Assembly: GCF_013410215.1 (NCBI RefSeq)
Contig: NZ_JACCFQ010000002.1
Span: forward strand, 39,099 to 103,098
Source of the DNA: Nesterenkonia sandarakina
GTDB lineage: Bacteria; Actinomycetota; Actinomycetes; Actinomycetales; Micrococcaceae
Length of the DNA stretch: 64,000 bases
Direction: 5' to 3'
The translations under genes and the position numbers were made by a program. Shown here in pieces: positions 15,620-23,955 of the stretch. Position 1 is the stretch's first letter. The number at the start of each line of letters is the position of its first letter. The notes under the pieces are model-generated. The model did not search any database, was not told the origin of the DNA, and saw only the letters and a program-made list of their open reading frames with translations.

Positions 15620-16071
15620 GTCATACAAAGTACCTGGTTGTCTCGACTTGTTACAAGATAAACTCCGCCAAGGACTACTGCGGACACCACGGGAGGCCGC
15701 GGGGGTTCCGTGGGCCCGACCTAAACGAAGAACGAAGGAGCAGGGTTTCCAGGTTCTCGACGATGCCCCGCGACGCGTCAGCACCACCCTGCGGCGCCCG
15801 CCGCTGCCGATCGCCTCGATACCAGCGAAGTCATGCTCCTGGCTTCAGTGCTCACGCAATGTCCCCCTACCCGTTGCGGCGGGAGATCTCCGGCAGTGGC
15901 CCGTGAGCCGATGATCCGATAATCAACCGTGTGGCGCGCAGCGGGCCACCGATCGCCTCTGAGGTTCTTGTGTCGTCGCAGGACTATCCTTTCCACTGCG
16001 AGATACGCTGGAGAAAGAAATACTGTGGATGAAAGCCTAACCGCCATGGCTTTCCTGCAAAGGAGATTGCG
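15620..16071. other. divergent intergenic region
   Basis: No convincing gene is seen. The left end holds the PadR promoter with CTTGTAACAAG (an 11-bp palindrome). The right end holds AAAGGAG, the ribosome site of the 16072 lipoprotein. Confidence 0.35.
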
Positions 16072-16392
16072 ATGAGTAGAGACGGACGAATACGTAGAAG
16101 CGCTGTCGGTATGACGATGGCAATCGGCTTCGTCGTTGCGGGGTGCACCACAACTTCGGAGACCACCACGTCCACAGAGGAGTTCCGCGACATCGCTAGC
16201 ATTGAGACCAACGTGGATGTCGACACCGAAGCAGAACTCGACGCTTTCCTTAGGTCTGGTGCGCCTAAGACGATCTACATGGATGAATCGGGGGAATTTA
16301 GCAAGGTCGAAGAAGGCAACCAGCGCCCCGATTTCCGATCATCAGAAGGTGGCCCGTGTCAGGTTCACGATCTGTGTCTGCCTGGTCGGTAG
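16072..16392 (+). CDS. small lipoprotein of unknown function
   Basis: This 106-residue protein has a clear lipoprotein signal (MSRDGRIRRSAVGMTMAIGFVVAGC) followed by a Thr-rich linker and an acidic domain with no family I recognise. The ribosome site AAAGGAG is about 6 nt upstream. Two Cys near the C-terminus (PCQVHDLC) could form a disulfide. It is convergent with the lipoprotein at 16435. Confidence 0.7.
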   Translation: MSRDGRIRRSAVGMTMAIGFVVAGCTTTSETTTSTEEFRDIASIETNVDVDTEAELDAFLRSGAPKTIYMDESGEFSKVEEGNQRPDFRSSEGGPCQVHDLCLPGR

Positions 16393-16434
16393 GCTCAGCG
16401 ACCGGCCAGTCGCTGGGGCGTTAGCCCATCCGAG

Positions 16435-16902
16435 TTACCGATCGCCCCCGGACCAACGCACAGAAGTGTCACACATCGTTGTCTCAGCAGCTCGTTCATG
16501 CTCGCAGACACCGTCCACCAGGTCTCGATCACCGATTGGCTCGCCGAGGTCGATATCGGTCGGGACGACCTCATTCCCCGGGCAGTCGGCGGGGCCTTCT
16601 AGGGGTTCAACAGCCGCTTCAATGACGATCTGATCTTCACCGGTATCGACCTCGACATCGACAATCTCACCCGTTTCCCCGCTCGCACAACCGAGTCTCT
16701 GGATGCCAATCTCAATGACCTCATCATCTGGACTCGCCGAACCTGGGTCGCTGAGCTCCCCTGTCGCATGGCCTTCATAGCTGGGCTCCTCCTCGGCTAG
16801 CGTGCCAGAGGGTTCGGAGCTGTCTGGCGCTTCGCCTTCCCCACAACCGACGAGGAAAAGCGCCAGGGCGAAAAGTCCGGCTCTAGCGGTATGGGTGCGC
16901 AT
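16435..16902 (-). CDS. lipoprotein of unknown function
   Basis: The start is the ATG at 16902, with GGGGAG upstream and a proper signal (MRTHTARAGLFALALFLVGC). The frame is open further upstream, but that part gives no signal peptide. The product has 155 residues. After an acidic linker it has a domain with LGCASGETGEIVDVEVDTG and ending CDTSVRW, with three or more Cys. No family is recognised. It is one of many acidic lipoproteins in this window. Confidence 0.75.
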   Translation of the reverse strand: MRTHTARAGLFALALFLVGCGEGEAPDSSEPSGTLAEEEPSYEGHATGELSDPGSASPDDEVIEIGIQRLGCASGETGEIVDVEVDTGEDQIVIEAAVEPLEGPADCPGNEVVPTDIDLGEPIGDRDLVDGVCEHERAAETTMCDTSVRWSGGDR

Positions 16903-17016
16903 GCGGGACTCCCCATTGGGGTCAAGGGGTTTACTTCCAACTCGAGGGTAGGGGGCGAAGTTGAGACGTCTGCTATTCGCTGCGACCAAAAGGCCTCGAC
17001 TACTGATCAGAGCAGT

Positions 17017-17042
17017 GCCCGTAAACGGATCGCCTAGTGTGC
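17017..17042. repeat. REP-like dispersed repeat, degenerate copy
   Basis: It begins GCCCGTAAACGGATCGCC and ends GTGTGC. It overlaps the 3' end of the acetyltransferase gene and follows the same half-unit plan as the other copies. Confidence 0.5.
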
Positions 17043-17528
17043 CGTGGAATCAGCAACGGGCACCGGCTGCTCCTTCCGTGCTGCAAAGAGAATCAGTCTT
17101 GAAGCCCCGTTGTCAGCAGTTGCACCGTGGATAGCCGGGAATCGACCGAGTGAGCTGAAGCCAAACGTCGCGTGCAATTGAATCGAAGCCGTGTTGTGTT
17201 CGTTCGTGAAGTAGTAGGCGTGGTCGCTGAGGGACCAGATCCAGTTCAGTCGTGTTTGGGTCAGTGCTGCCGCGACGCCTCGGCGGCGGTGGGTTGGGGT
17301 GACCATGACGCCTCCGAGGTAGTGACCGGCTGGAGAGCCGCTGTCGGGCTCTCTATGGGAGTGGGTCTTGGCGACGCCCACGAGTTCACCTTCTAGTTCC
17401 GCGACGAGGACCAATCGATCAGGCATTGGGACGAACACGTTCGGTTCCCAGCGTTCGCGGCCGCTGGCCACACTGATGCGCCGCGCGCTCTCGACGTCGT
17501 CTGGTGTTGCCGACCTGATCAGCACCAA
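17034..17528 (-). CDS. GNAT-family N-acetyltransferase
   Basis: The start is taken at TTG 17528 (or GTG 17525), because AGGAGG lies 6-9 nt upstream. Longer versions add a segment that does not fit the fold. The product has 164 residues. The GNAT core is clear: LIRSATPDDVESARRI, RLVLVAELEGELVGVAKTH, the acetyl-CoA loop VTPTHRRRGVAAALTQ (Q/R-x-x-G-x-A type), and the later HNTASIQLHATFGF. It transfers an acetyl group from acetyl-CoA to an amine; the substrate is not evident. Confidence 0.9.
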   Translation of the reverse strand: MVLIRSATPDDVESARRISVASGRERWEPNVFVPMPDRLVLVAELEGELVGVAKTHSHREPDSGSPAGHYLGGVMVTPTHRRRGVAAALTQTRLNWIWSLSDHAYYFTNEHNTASIQLHATFGFSSLGRFPAIHGATADNGASRLILFAARKEQPVPVADSTAH

Positions 17529-17687
17529 TTTATTCCTCCTGGCATCAGTGAACGCGTGCAAGCAAATAGACCCCGTTGGAGGGCTCAGTGATCCGTGCGG
17601 CACGCGCCCGATCGCTCAGCGAACGAGGTCGTGAGATCTTGTTCTGCTCTGAGTGGTTCCGTCGTGGCGATGGCCCATTCTTGTGGT

Positions 17688-18041
17688 CTATGTCAACGGA
17701 CGCATGGAGTCGAGAACCCGGGTAGGCATCATGGTGAGCTGTTCGGTGAGGTCGACCGGAGCAAAGGCGGAATCGATGCAGGACTCCCAAAATTCGGTGT
17801 GCTTCGCATCGAGCCAGTGTGAGGACTCGTGAAGCTCGATACCGTCCTCACCCTGGACGCTGTACCAGTAGAGGTAGTCCACGCCCTCGATGGTCTCCGA
17901 GAAGATTGTTTCCACGTACATTTGCTCAGGTTCGAGAGTTTCCTGCACTGCCTCCATGTTGGATCGGAGGAAGTCCATCCATTCGTCTACTTGTTGCTTT
18001 TTTCCTGCTTGGACGCGGAATCGAGTGAGTTCAATACGCAT
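17688..18041 (-). CDS. DUF6176-family protein
   Basis: This 117-residue soluble protein reads MRIELTRFRVQAGKKQQ at the start, then YVETIFSETIEGVDYLYWYSVQG and TEFWESCIDSAFAPVDL. The pattern matches the DUF6176 group of small dimeric alpha/beta-barrel (ABM-like) proteins as I recall it. Function unknown. It stands alone between the acetyltransferase and a methyltransferase, all on the minus strand but with gaps over 100 bp. Confidence 0.75.
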   Translation of the reverse strand: MRIELTRFRVQAGKKQQVDEWMDFLRSNMEAVQETLEPEQMYVETIFSETIEGVDYLYWYSVQGEDGIELHESSHWLDAKHTEFWESCIDSAFAPVDLTEQLTMMPTRVLDSMRPLT

Positions 18042-18099
18042 GAATCAAGGGTCTCATGTGTAGTTGCCCTTGAGACAGGCTCTTGGGTGCTTCCCCACT

Positions 18100-18124
18100 G
18101 CCCGTAAGACGGTCGCCTACGGAC
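18100..18124. repeat. REP-like dispersed repeat, half unit
   Basis: GCCCGTAAGACGG...ACGGAC, an imperfect hairpin in the 126-bp gap upstream of the DUF6176 gene. Confidence 0.5.
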
Positions 18125-18167
18125 ATTCATCGTCCGGTTAAGAGCTGGATGCCTGCAGAGGATTTCC

Positions 18168-18800
18168 CTAGGCACTGGGCAGGATGAAAATCCCGTCGGG
18201 TCCCTCATGGACTGCTGGTGTGCCAGGCGCTAAGTAGACACTTACACACCATGGATCCCCTTGAAACGGCCTTAGGTGCCAGTTGGAGAACCGCTGATAC
18301 AGGGTGAGCCCAGAGTCATGTGCCGCCTTGTCTTGATCTCTGGGACCGCCCCGCGATTCAGTTGATGTGCCAGTAACCAAGTGTCCTGCCGGGACCAGCA
18401 GCTGCGCCGCGGTCATGAATATCGCGTGGAGCTCATCTGCCGTCAGGAATGCCGGGACATTTCCAGCCATGAGAAGTCCCTCGTACTTCGCTGGAAGCCC
18501 CAGTTCTGTGAGTGTCTGTCTCGATACTTCCTTGGCATCGAGCTGGTGATACCAACTTGGGTTGAATAGATCCGTTGCGACGTCGAGGACTGGTTGGGAG
18601 GGATCGATGCCGTAGGCCGGATGGTTGCGGTGCCTCAGAGCGTTGACGGCGGTTCCGACCCCACACCCAATGTCCAGGAGTCGAGCCTGAGGCTGGACGA
18701 GCATGTCGATGAAACGGGCATCGGCTTCCAGATTCACCCCTGAGGTGACAAGTCTGCGCATCTTGGCGGCGTAAGAGGTGTAGTTCGAAGAAACTTCCAT
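18168..18800 (-). CDS. class I SAM-dependent methyltransferase
   Basis: This 210-residue protein has motif I LLDIGCGVGTAVNAL (about 41-55) and a following acidic turn (YGIDPSQ). It has the post-I region LLMAGNVPAFLTADEL and a strand near LVPAGHLVTGTSTESRGG. The fold is a standard Rossmann methyltransferase; the target is unknown. A second, unrelated-looking methyltransferase lies at 34837-35430. Confidence 0.88.
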   Translation of the reverse strand: MEVSSNYTSYAAKMRRLVTSGVNLEADARFIDMLVQPQARLLDIGCGVGTAVNALRHRNHPAYGIDPSQPVLDVATDLFNPSWYHQLDAKEVSRQTLTELGLPAKYEGLLMAGNVPAFLTADELHAIFMTAAQLLVPAGHLVTGTSTESRGGPRDQDKAAHDSGLTLYQRFSNWHLRPFQGDPWCVSVYLAPGTPAVHEGPDGIFILPSA

Positions 18801-19287
18801 GGGGCAAGTGTGTCAGCAGCGTTCAGCGCAATAGCGTTCGAACGCAAGGACATGCTCCAGGGCTGCCCGCAGGCAAGCCGGATCAAATGCTGCCGATCAG
18901 TGCGGCAGGCCCGCGCTATCTCAACACCTTTAGCTGAACCCCTGCCGCAACCTCGCATCCGGTCTATGTCACCTGCCCACAGAGGGATCCCTCTGCGTGC
19001 ATTGAGCCGCCGACTGGAATACGCGCGCCCTCAAGACCCCCGGCTATCGCACAACGGTCGCGATCGTGCACCGTACACTCCTTCATCTCCGAGTAGTTCG
19101 AGTCTGCGAGTCGCAGCGACAGTCGCCGCAGGACCGACCATACGGTGACCCTTGAGATCCACGGCCACCGACCGTCCGGCTCCGACTGGAAAATCTATGA
19201 AAAAGTAGAATTGAAGCGGACGTTTTGGGCTCGGCCGGACATGTACTAGGTGAGAAGGTAGTCACCTACCAGTGGAAAGAGCGCAAG
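18801..19287. other. intergenic region with dispersed repeat
   Basis: No gene is seen. It contains a full-length copy of the dispersed repeat (about 18975-19055) and the upstream region of the 19288 gene, including GGAAAGAG as ribosome site. Confidence 0.35.
18975..19055. repeat. REP-like dispersed repeat, full unit
   Basis: This is an approximately 80-bp unit. It has GGATCCCTCTGCGTGC on the left, a CGACTGGAATACGCG centre and GCGCCCTCAAGACC...on the right. The two half units are arranged head to tail. Confidence 0.55.
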
Positions 19288-20031
19288 ATGACTGGCTCAC
19301 CTAATGACCACAGCCAACCACCAGACGGCGATGATCCTCTAGACGTCCGATTGGCCTCTTCCGCGCCCAACGGCACGCCGGCGACCGATGAACTTCAAGA
19401 AGAGCTGAACAGGCTCTCCGCCGCAACTCGCGAGCAGGTCCAGGGGCGCCGCCGGTCTGGGCGGTCTCGTCTCTCACGTGGTGCCGCTTTGGGGCTCGCT
19501 GCCTTCGCCCTGCTGGGCACCGCCACTGCGGCAGTGGCCGTGGTCGAGCTGCGCGACTTCTGGTCGGACAGAGGAATAGAACCGCACGCGAGCTACAGCT
19601 TCGAGCTCCCCAGCGGCGCCGAATGCGAAGTAGAGCTCCGGATGCTCAGCATGGGCCCGCCTGGCGTGGAGAACACCGGGGACTACTTGATGACCGATGA
19701 ACAAGACGCCTTCGCCCGCGAGATGTACTCAGATGCCCAGGCCAGAGTTGATGAGCTGGTGGAAACCGACAGGTTTCAGGAAACACTCGAGATGCAGAGA
19801 AATTTCCCTGGCGCTCCAGATACAACCGAAGACGACGCATACTTCCATGCTGTAGATACCGAGCTGTCCCTCAGCGTCACAGCCGATTACTACGACGCCA
19901 TGGAAGAGATTCGCGTAGGCGGATACCTCATGGGGCACTCCTGCCCCGGAGCAGATTTCGAAGGTAGCCCACTGACCGAGTACAACGATATGGACGCCCA
20001 CGAAGACACCGGTGGGGGTGTTGGTGGATGA
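19288..20031 (+). CDS. single-pass membrane protein partner of ECF sigma factor
   Basis: The start is the ATG at 19288; 247 residues. A cytoplasmic N-terminus of about 70 residues ends in RRRSGRSRLSRG, followed by one helix (AALGLAAFALLGTATAAVAVVEL) and an acidic outer domain with Cys residues (GAECEVELRML, HSCPG). The gene overlaps the sigma factor start by 4 nt (ATGA), an arrangement typical of sigma/anti-sigma pairs. It lacks a clear HxxxCxxC zinc motif, so an anti-sigma role is inferred from context only. Confidence 0.65.
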   Translation: MTGSPNDHSQPPDGDDPLDVRLASSAPNGTPATDELQEELNRLSAATREQVQGRRRSGRSRLSRGAALGLAAFALLGTATAAVAVVELRDFWSDRGIEPHASYSFELPSGAECEVELRMLSMGPPGVENTGDYLMTDEQDAFAREMYSDAQARVDELVETDRFQETLEMQRNFPGAPDTTEDDAYFHAVDTELSLSVTADYYDAMEEIRVGGYLMGHSCPGADFEGSPLTEYNDMDAHEDTGGGVGG

Positions 20032-20606
20032 CCCATTCACGAGAATCCCCAGTAGAGACCGCGCTGCGAGCCAACTCCATCGACCTGTTGCACTACTTCG
20101 AGCGCCGCACCGACCGAGACGCGGCAGCAGATCTGATGGCCGAGACCATGCTCACCGCGTGGCAACGCGAGAAGGACCACCCCGAAGGTACTGAATCTTC
20201 CCGGATGTGGCTCTTCGGCATCGCCCGGAACGTCTTGAAGAACTCCGAACGAGGAGCTCGTCGTCGCCACCGGTTGGCCAGCAAACTCAGAAAGCTGTTG
20301 CACCCGGATGAGGCATCACACTCGGCCGATGACGGTGTCGAAGTCCGCGACGCCATCGAACAACTCGACCCCGCTCTGGCTGAACTGGTGAGACTTATCC
20401 ACTGGGAAGGCTTCAGCATCAATGACGCCGGTCAGATACTGGGCCTCCCCTCCTCCACCGCGCGAGGAAGCTACCAACGGGCGAAGCAACAACTTCGAGA
20501 AGCTCTCGAACCCGGTAACTCAGAGGCCCAGCACTGCCCAGCCACGCTCCCCCACGTGGACCTCAACACCTTTACTGGGAATGAACGCGTGACTGGCATC
20601 GACTGA
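20028..20606 (+). CDS. ECF-type RNA polymerase sigma factor
   Basis: The product has 192 residues. Region 2 spans about 15-80 (LLHYFERRTDRDAAADLMAETMLTAWQRE, then MWLFGIARNVLKNSER). Region 4 spans about 108-162 (AIEQLDPALAELVRLIHWEGFSINDAGQILGLPSSTARGSYQRAKQQLREAL). It directs RNA polymerase to stress-type promoters. It is translationally coupled to the membrane protein upstream. The regulon is unknown; the next gene downstream is the lipoprotein at 20800. Confidence 0.92.
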   Translation: MTHSRESPVETALRANSIDLLHYFERRTDRDAAADLMAETMLTAWQREKDHPEGTESSRMWLFGIARNVLKNSERGARRRHRLASKLRKLLHPDEASHSADDGVEVRDAIEQLDPALAELVRLIHWEGFSINDAGQILGLPSSTARGSYQRAKQQLREALEPGNSEAQHCPATLPHVDLNTFTGNERVTGID

Positions 20607-20799
20607 ATGAACGCCTAATGCCACATCCGCCAATGACTCAGGGGCACCGAGTGCACGGTCGGAGTGGCTCGCACGACGCGATGCTATCCAAGCAGCCGAG
20701 ATGTCCGCACGTAGGCCGAAAGGCTAGATCTTCCCGAATGTTTTAGTTGGTGTCACTATTTTTATAGGCCTCTAATACGACCATAAGGATTGCGCAATA

Positions 20800-21357
20800 A
20801 TGTCACTACACCCCCACCACACCACCCCTTTAGCTATTGCGACACTTGCCGGGCTGTTGCTGACTGCCTGTGCTTCTGGAGGCGACGAAACCGTGGAAAA
20901 TGCCTCCGTACAGTCAGCCACACCCACTGCGACATCTACCGCAGGCGCAGGTGATTCGACCGAGGCGTGGGACCCGGCTGATCCTGAGAATGAGCTAACA
21001 GTTCATTGCACTGACGCTGACGCTCTGAACGAGAACGAAGACCGCGAACCAGCAGGATGGCCACAGGACTGGGAAGAAGGTGAGCCGATGCCCGACCCTG
21101 AGTGTCACCCGGATTTCATCGAAGTAGAAAGCTGGGCTCTCTACGAAGAATTCCGGGCCTGCTGGGAGGGCTCAGAGACCAGCACTGCCGTGCGCGAACC
21201 CGACATGACAGACCAAGACACATACGAGATCTTATGGAGTCAGTCCCAGGATCGAGCGGAGTGGGAGATGCCTAGTGGCGAAGGCGCCCCTTTCGAGGGG
21301 GCTAGCGAGGAATGCATCGCGCTCTATGAGGACGGTCAGGACAGTAACGACATTTGA
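20800..21357 (+). CDS. acidic lipoprotein of unknown function
   Basis: This 185-residue protein has a lipoprotein signal ending LAGLLLTAC. A Thr/Ala linker follows, and then an acidic, Trp- and Cys-containing domain (LTVHCTDADAL, DPECHPDFIEVESWALYEEFRACWEG, EECIALYED) with four Cys that may form two disulfides. An AT-rich upstream stretch with AAGGA about 12 nt before the ATG serves as leader. No family is recognised. It follows the ECF sigma gene by 190 bp and could be a target. Confidence 0.7.
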   Translation: MSLHPHHTTPLAIATLAGLLLTACASGGDETVENASVQSATPTATSTAGAGDSTEAWDPADPENELTVHCTDADALNENEDREPAGWPQDWEEGEPMPDPECHPDFIEVESWALYEEFRACWEGSETSTAVREPDMTDQDTYEILWSQSQDRAEWEMPSGEGAPFEGASEECIALYEDGQDSNDI

Positions 21358-21422
21358 TCGTAGACCCGTGAGACTCAAGTTCGCGGGGCGCTGATGGTGG
21401 CATCCAGTGTCCCGCACGAAGA

Positions 21423-21494
21423 AGGATCCTTTTACCGGGCACAGAATCCTCGAGCGGGGCGTCAGTGCTCGCAAGACGAGCTTTCACGGGCGAG
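21423..21494. repeat. REP-like dispersed repeat, full unit
   Basis: GGATCCTTTTACCGGGCA on the left, a centre with CCTCGAGCGG, and GTGCTCGCAAGACGAGC...CACGGGCGAG on the right. It is a diverged full unit between convergent genes. Confidence 0.5.
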
Positions 21495-21568
21495 AGTTAG
21501 ATTTCCAATGCGGCTCATATCGGCTCGCAAGTGGCGTCGGCATTTCGCGGGGAGCTACTTAATGACTC

Positions 21569-22162
21569 TTAGATCCAGCAGCGCGAGGTAGGGGTCTCCG
21601 TCGAGACCCAAGCTTCAGCGAATGCGGGCTCGGTCTTGAGTCCAGAGGCTTTGAGGCTCCTGATCTCCTCCTGGAAAACAGAACCATGGCGCTGGAGGAG
21701 GATGTACTCCACCACCAAGTGCCGGAATGCTCTCTGTTCACGGATCGCTGTGGTGTGGATGAAGAACTCAACCAGGTAGACCTCCGACCGGAACGACACA
21801 CACCACGCGCCAGCCTCTTTCCCATGCGGCCACTCCGCAAAATCCGGCTTGTGAGCAAAGCGTGCGGTGAGAGCATCGCGGACAACTCCGGGTTCTGGCG
21901 CGCAGATCAAGATGTCTAGATCCGATTCTGGAAGGTCGACATCCAACGGAACAGTGCCCGCCAGCGCCCACTCCTGGACACCGGTGATCGTGTCGAGGCC
22001 CAACGCGTCCAGAGTCAGAGCGGCCGAACGATGTCGTGGGTTTCCGTCCCGAAGATAGTCGGTGTCCAGGAGTTTCTTCTCAGCGTCACCCACCACGCTG
22101 GTGCCTGCTGTCCGTTGGGCGACAGAGAGGGCACTTGCGCTGCTCGTCGTCGGCTCATCCAT
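21569..22162 (-). CDS. DUF4269-family protein, C-terminus frameshifted
   Basis: This 197-residue protein resembles DUF4269, a nucleotidyltransferase-like fold: DYLRDGNPRHRSAALTLDAL, LAGTVPLDVDLPESDLDILI and the late SLKASGLKTEPAFAEA. The in-frame ending ETPTSRCWI does not fit the family. Moving one base within the codons near 21600 gives GDPYLALLDLRVIK and a stop at 21555, which matches the expected G-D-P-Y-x-x-L-L ending. So one base has been lost or gained, in nature or in sequencing. The start overlaps the NUDIX gene by 8 nt, so the two form an operon. Confidence 0.75.
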   Translation of the reverse strand: MDEPTTSSASALSVAQRTAGTSVVGDAEKKLLDTDYLRDGNPRHRSAALTLDALGLDTITGVQEWALAGTVPLDVDLPESDLDILICAPEPGVVRDALTARFAHKPDFAEWPHGKEAGAWCVSFRSEVYLVEFFIHTTAIREQRAFRHLVVEYILLQRHGSVFQEEIRSLKASGLKTEPAFAEAWVSTETPTSRCWI

Positions 22163-22673
22163 GGGGGTCCACGGAGATGTCTTGGAGCTGCTTGTGGGCG
22201 AACCTGCGGACGCCTTCTTTGGTTTCGCTCAGACCCAGGACCTCGTTCTTGGTGAACCAGCGAACGTCGTGCACTTCGGATTCCAGTGCCGTGAGATCGG
22301 CGTGATCGTCAGCAACCAGGAGGTACATCGCATCCATGTGGATGCGCTCGACGTCCTTCGGTGACTCTGGAATGAGCTGTGCCGCCATGGCGAGCGGGGT
22401 CGGCAGCTGAACCTCTGTCGGGTCATCCAGCTCCAAGTCCAGAGCACCCGCCCCAACATGTCTGGCTCGCACCCCGGTCTCTTCGAGCACTTCTCGGAGG
22501 GCAGCATCTGCGGGGTATTCGTCCGGATCGACGTGCCCGCCTGGGGGGAGCCAGCACTCCAGGGTCTTGTGAAAGATCATCAGCATGCGGGTGTGGTCCT
22601 GGTTCACAACATAGCCCGTGGCGGTGAACTGTTTCTTCATACCGGCTGAGTACTCGATCAGACTGCTCATCAT
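22155..22673 (-). CDS. NUDIX hydrolase
   Basis: This 172-residue protein has a complete Nudix box at about 45-67: GGHVDPDEYPADAALREVL then EETG (G-x5-E-x7-R-E-x2-E-E-x-G). It would hydrolyse a nucleoside diphosphate linked to another moiety; the substrate is not readable from sequence. It is the first gene of an operon with the DUF4269 gene. Two adjacent ATGs lie at the start, and an alternative ATG lies 11 codons in. Confidence 0.93.
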   Translation of the reverse strand: MMSSLIEYSAGMKKQFTATGYVVNQDHTRMLMIFHKTLECWLPPGGHVDPDEYPADAALREVLEETGVRARHVGAGALDLELDDPTEVQLPTPLAMAAQLIPESPKDVERIHMDAMYLLVADDHADLTALESEVHDVRWFTKNEVLGLSETKEGVRRFAHKQLQDISVDPHG

Positions 22674-22842
22674 TCCAGCCTAGCTTCCGCCACGCCTTGC
22701 CCTTCTCTGCCCCAGAAAGACAACCGGATCCACTGCAGCACGACAGCCTCGAACTCTGACATCGCACAGGGAACTTCTTCAGAACACCTGCCCAGATGGT
22801 TCTCGTCCATCTCTTGAGGACAAATGGGCGAACAACTCGAAC

Positions 22843-23024
22843 CTCGCAGAGAACCGTGCGTCGTAGCGCCTCGTGCAGATCACTGCGGCTGGGCGCGAGA
22901 TCCTGGACCAGGCGTGGACAATAGCGCTGGCCGCAAATGACCTCAGTGACCCGGGACTCAGTTGGGACGAGAGCGTCGAGCTCAACCGATTGCTGCCAAG
23001 GTCGCCCTGGCCACGAAGTTGTAG
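22843..23024 (+). pseudogene. MarR-family regulator remnant (C-terminal half)
   Basis: One frame reads RLVQITAAGREILDQAWTIAL and then LSWDESVELNRLLP, the typical end of the MarR wing and dimerisation helix. It is broken by an in-frame TAG just upstream (about 22855). A frame change is needed to reach the natural ending KVALATKL and TAG 23022-23024. The N-terminal half is gone. Confidence 0.45.
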
Positions 23025-23070
23025 TTTTGCCGCGGTCACGGCTGTTCTCGTTGAGCCTAGACACTGTTCG

Positions 23071-23145
23071 GTAGAGGATCCCTCTGCGGGCATCAAGTCT
23101 TGGAGTACATGAAAAGTGCCCGCAAGCCGGCCGTCTTACGGGCAA
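23071..23145. repeat. REP-like dispersed repeat, full unit
   Basis: GGATCCCTCTGCGGGCA on the left, a CTTGGAGTACATG centre, and GTGCCCGCAAGCCGG...TTACGGGCA on the right. It is among the best-preserved right halves. Confidence 0.6.
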
Positions 23146-23344
23146 GTGCTACTTCGGGCGCTCCAAGATCGTGTTGCCCCCATTGTTACGACTCACGGCT
23201 GGAGAATCTCGCGGATTTGGCAATCGGGGGTTAGGTGTTCCATCTACTGCCCCAACCTCTGGGTCCCGAGACGACGGATCGCTGCTCCGCGGTGATGGTG
23301 ACACCGGTCACAAACATGACGAACGCGTTCAATACACAGCTGTC

Positions 23345-23605
23345 TCACCGTCCGGTGATCCCGTAGATGGCCAGGCCGATGCCGAAAAGTATGAATGCGG
23401 CTCCGGCGACGACCGTGGTTATGGGTGTGGTTCGTCTGCCGACCGATTCCCCTAGGGATCCATAGATATTGTCATTAATGGACACCGCCACCCTGCGGAC
23501 GTGGTGTTTCCTCGCAATGAGGAGAGCTCCGAGAAACAAGGGGACCGGGGCGAGCAGCAAGGCAGGTAGATACATGGGGTGGTCGTTCCGTTCCTGAGGT
23601 TTCAC
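23345..23605 (-). CDS. small two-helix membrane protein
   Basis: 86 residues from GTG 23605; an internal ATG at 23575 gives 76 residues. Two hydrophobic helices (LPALLLAPVPLFLGALLIA and TTVVAGAAFILFGIGLAIYGI) are joined by a basic/polar loop of about 35 residues. Its layout resembles that of the next gene at 23740-23955, suggesting a diverged tandem pair. No family is recognised. Confidence 0.6.
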   Translation of the reverse strand: MKPQERNDHPMYLPALLLAPVPLFLGALLIARKHHVRRVAVSINDNIYGSLGESVGRRTTPITTVVAGAAFILFGIGLAIYGITGR

Positions 23606-23739
23606 GTTCGCGCTCTCACGTTTGACCCCTGGGTGGCTTCTGGATGTGAGAGCGGCCAGGTTGAGTCCTTCAGGCGGTTCTTAGTGCACCCCACTGGGGC
23701 GACGTTCCTCGTACCTGAGTGTCAACCCAGGGCCTGTGC

Positions 23740-23955
23740 TTAGCCGTCGAAGATCCCCATAGCGATGAAAACTAAGCCGCAGACTATAGCGCCAACTGAT
23801 GGGATAATAACTTGAAAGGGCGCAAAATGCAGTCCATCTTTGTCAGTATTATATAATCGGTTGTGACTATTCCTGGCAGATATGGCGATTTTTCTACGGT
23901 TTATTAATCCAAGTATCCCTAGTACGAGCACCGTTACGCCTATGGCAACTTCCAA
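23740..23955 (-). CDS. small two-helix membrane protein, possible paralogue
   Basis: 71 residues from TTG 23955, which has AAAGGG 7 nt upstream. Helix 1 is MEVAIGVTVLVLGILGLI. A basic loop follows (NRRKIAISARNSHNRLYN), and helix 2 is VIIPSVGAIVCGLVFIAMGIF. The coding DNA is noticeably AT-richer than its surroundings. The same two-helix and basic-loop plan as the neighbouring gene suggests duplication and divergence. Confidence 0.6.
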   Translation of the reverse strand: MEVAIGVTVLVLGILGLINRRKIAISARNSHNRLYNTDKDGLHFAPFQVIIPSVGAIVCGLVFIAMGIFDG

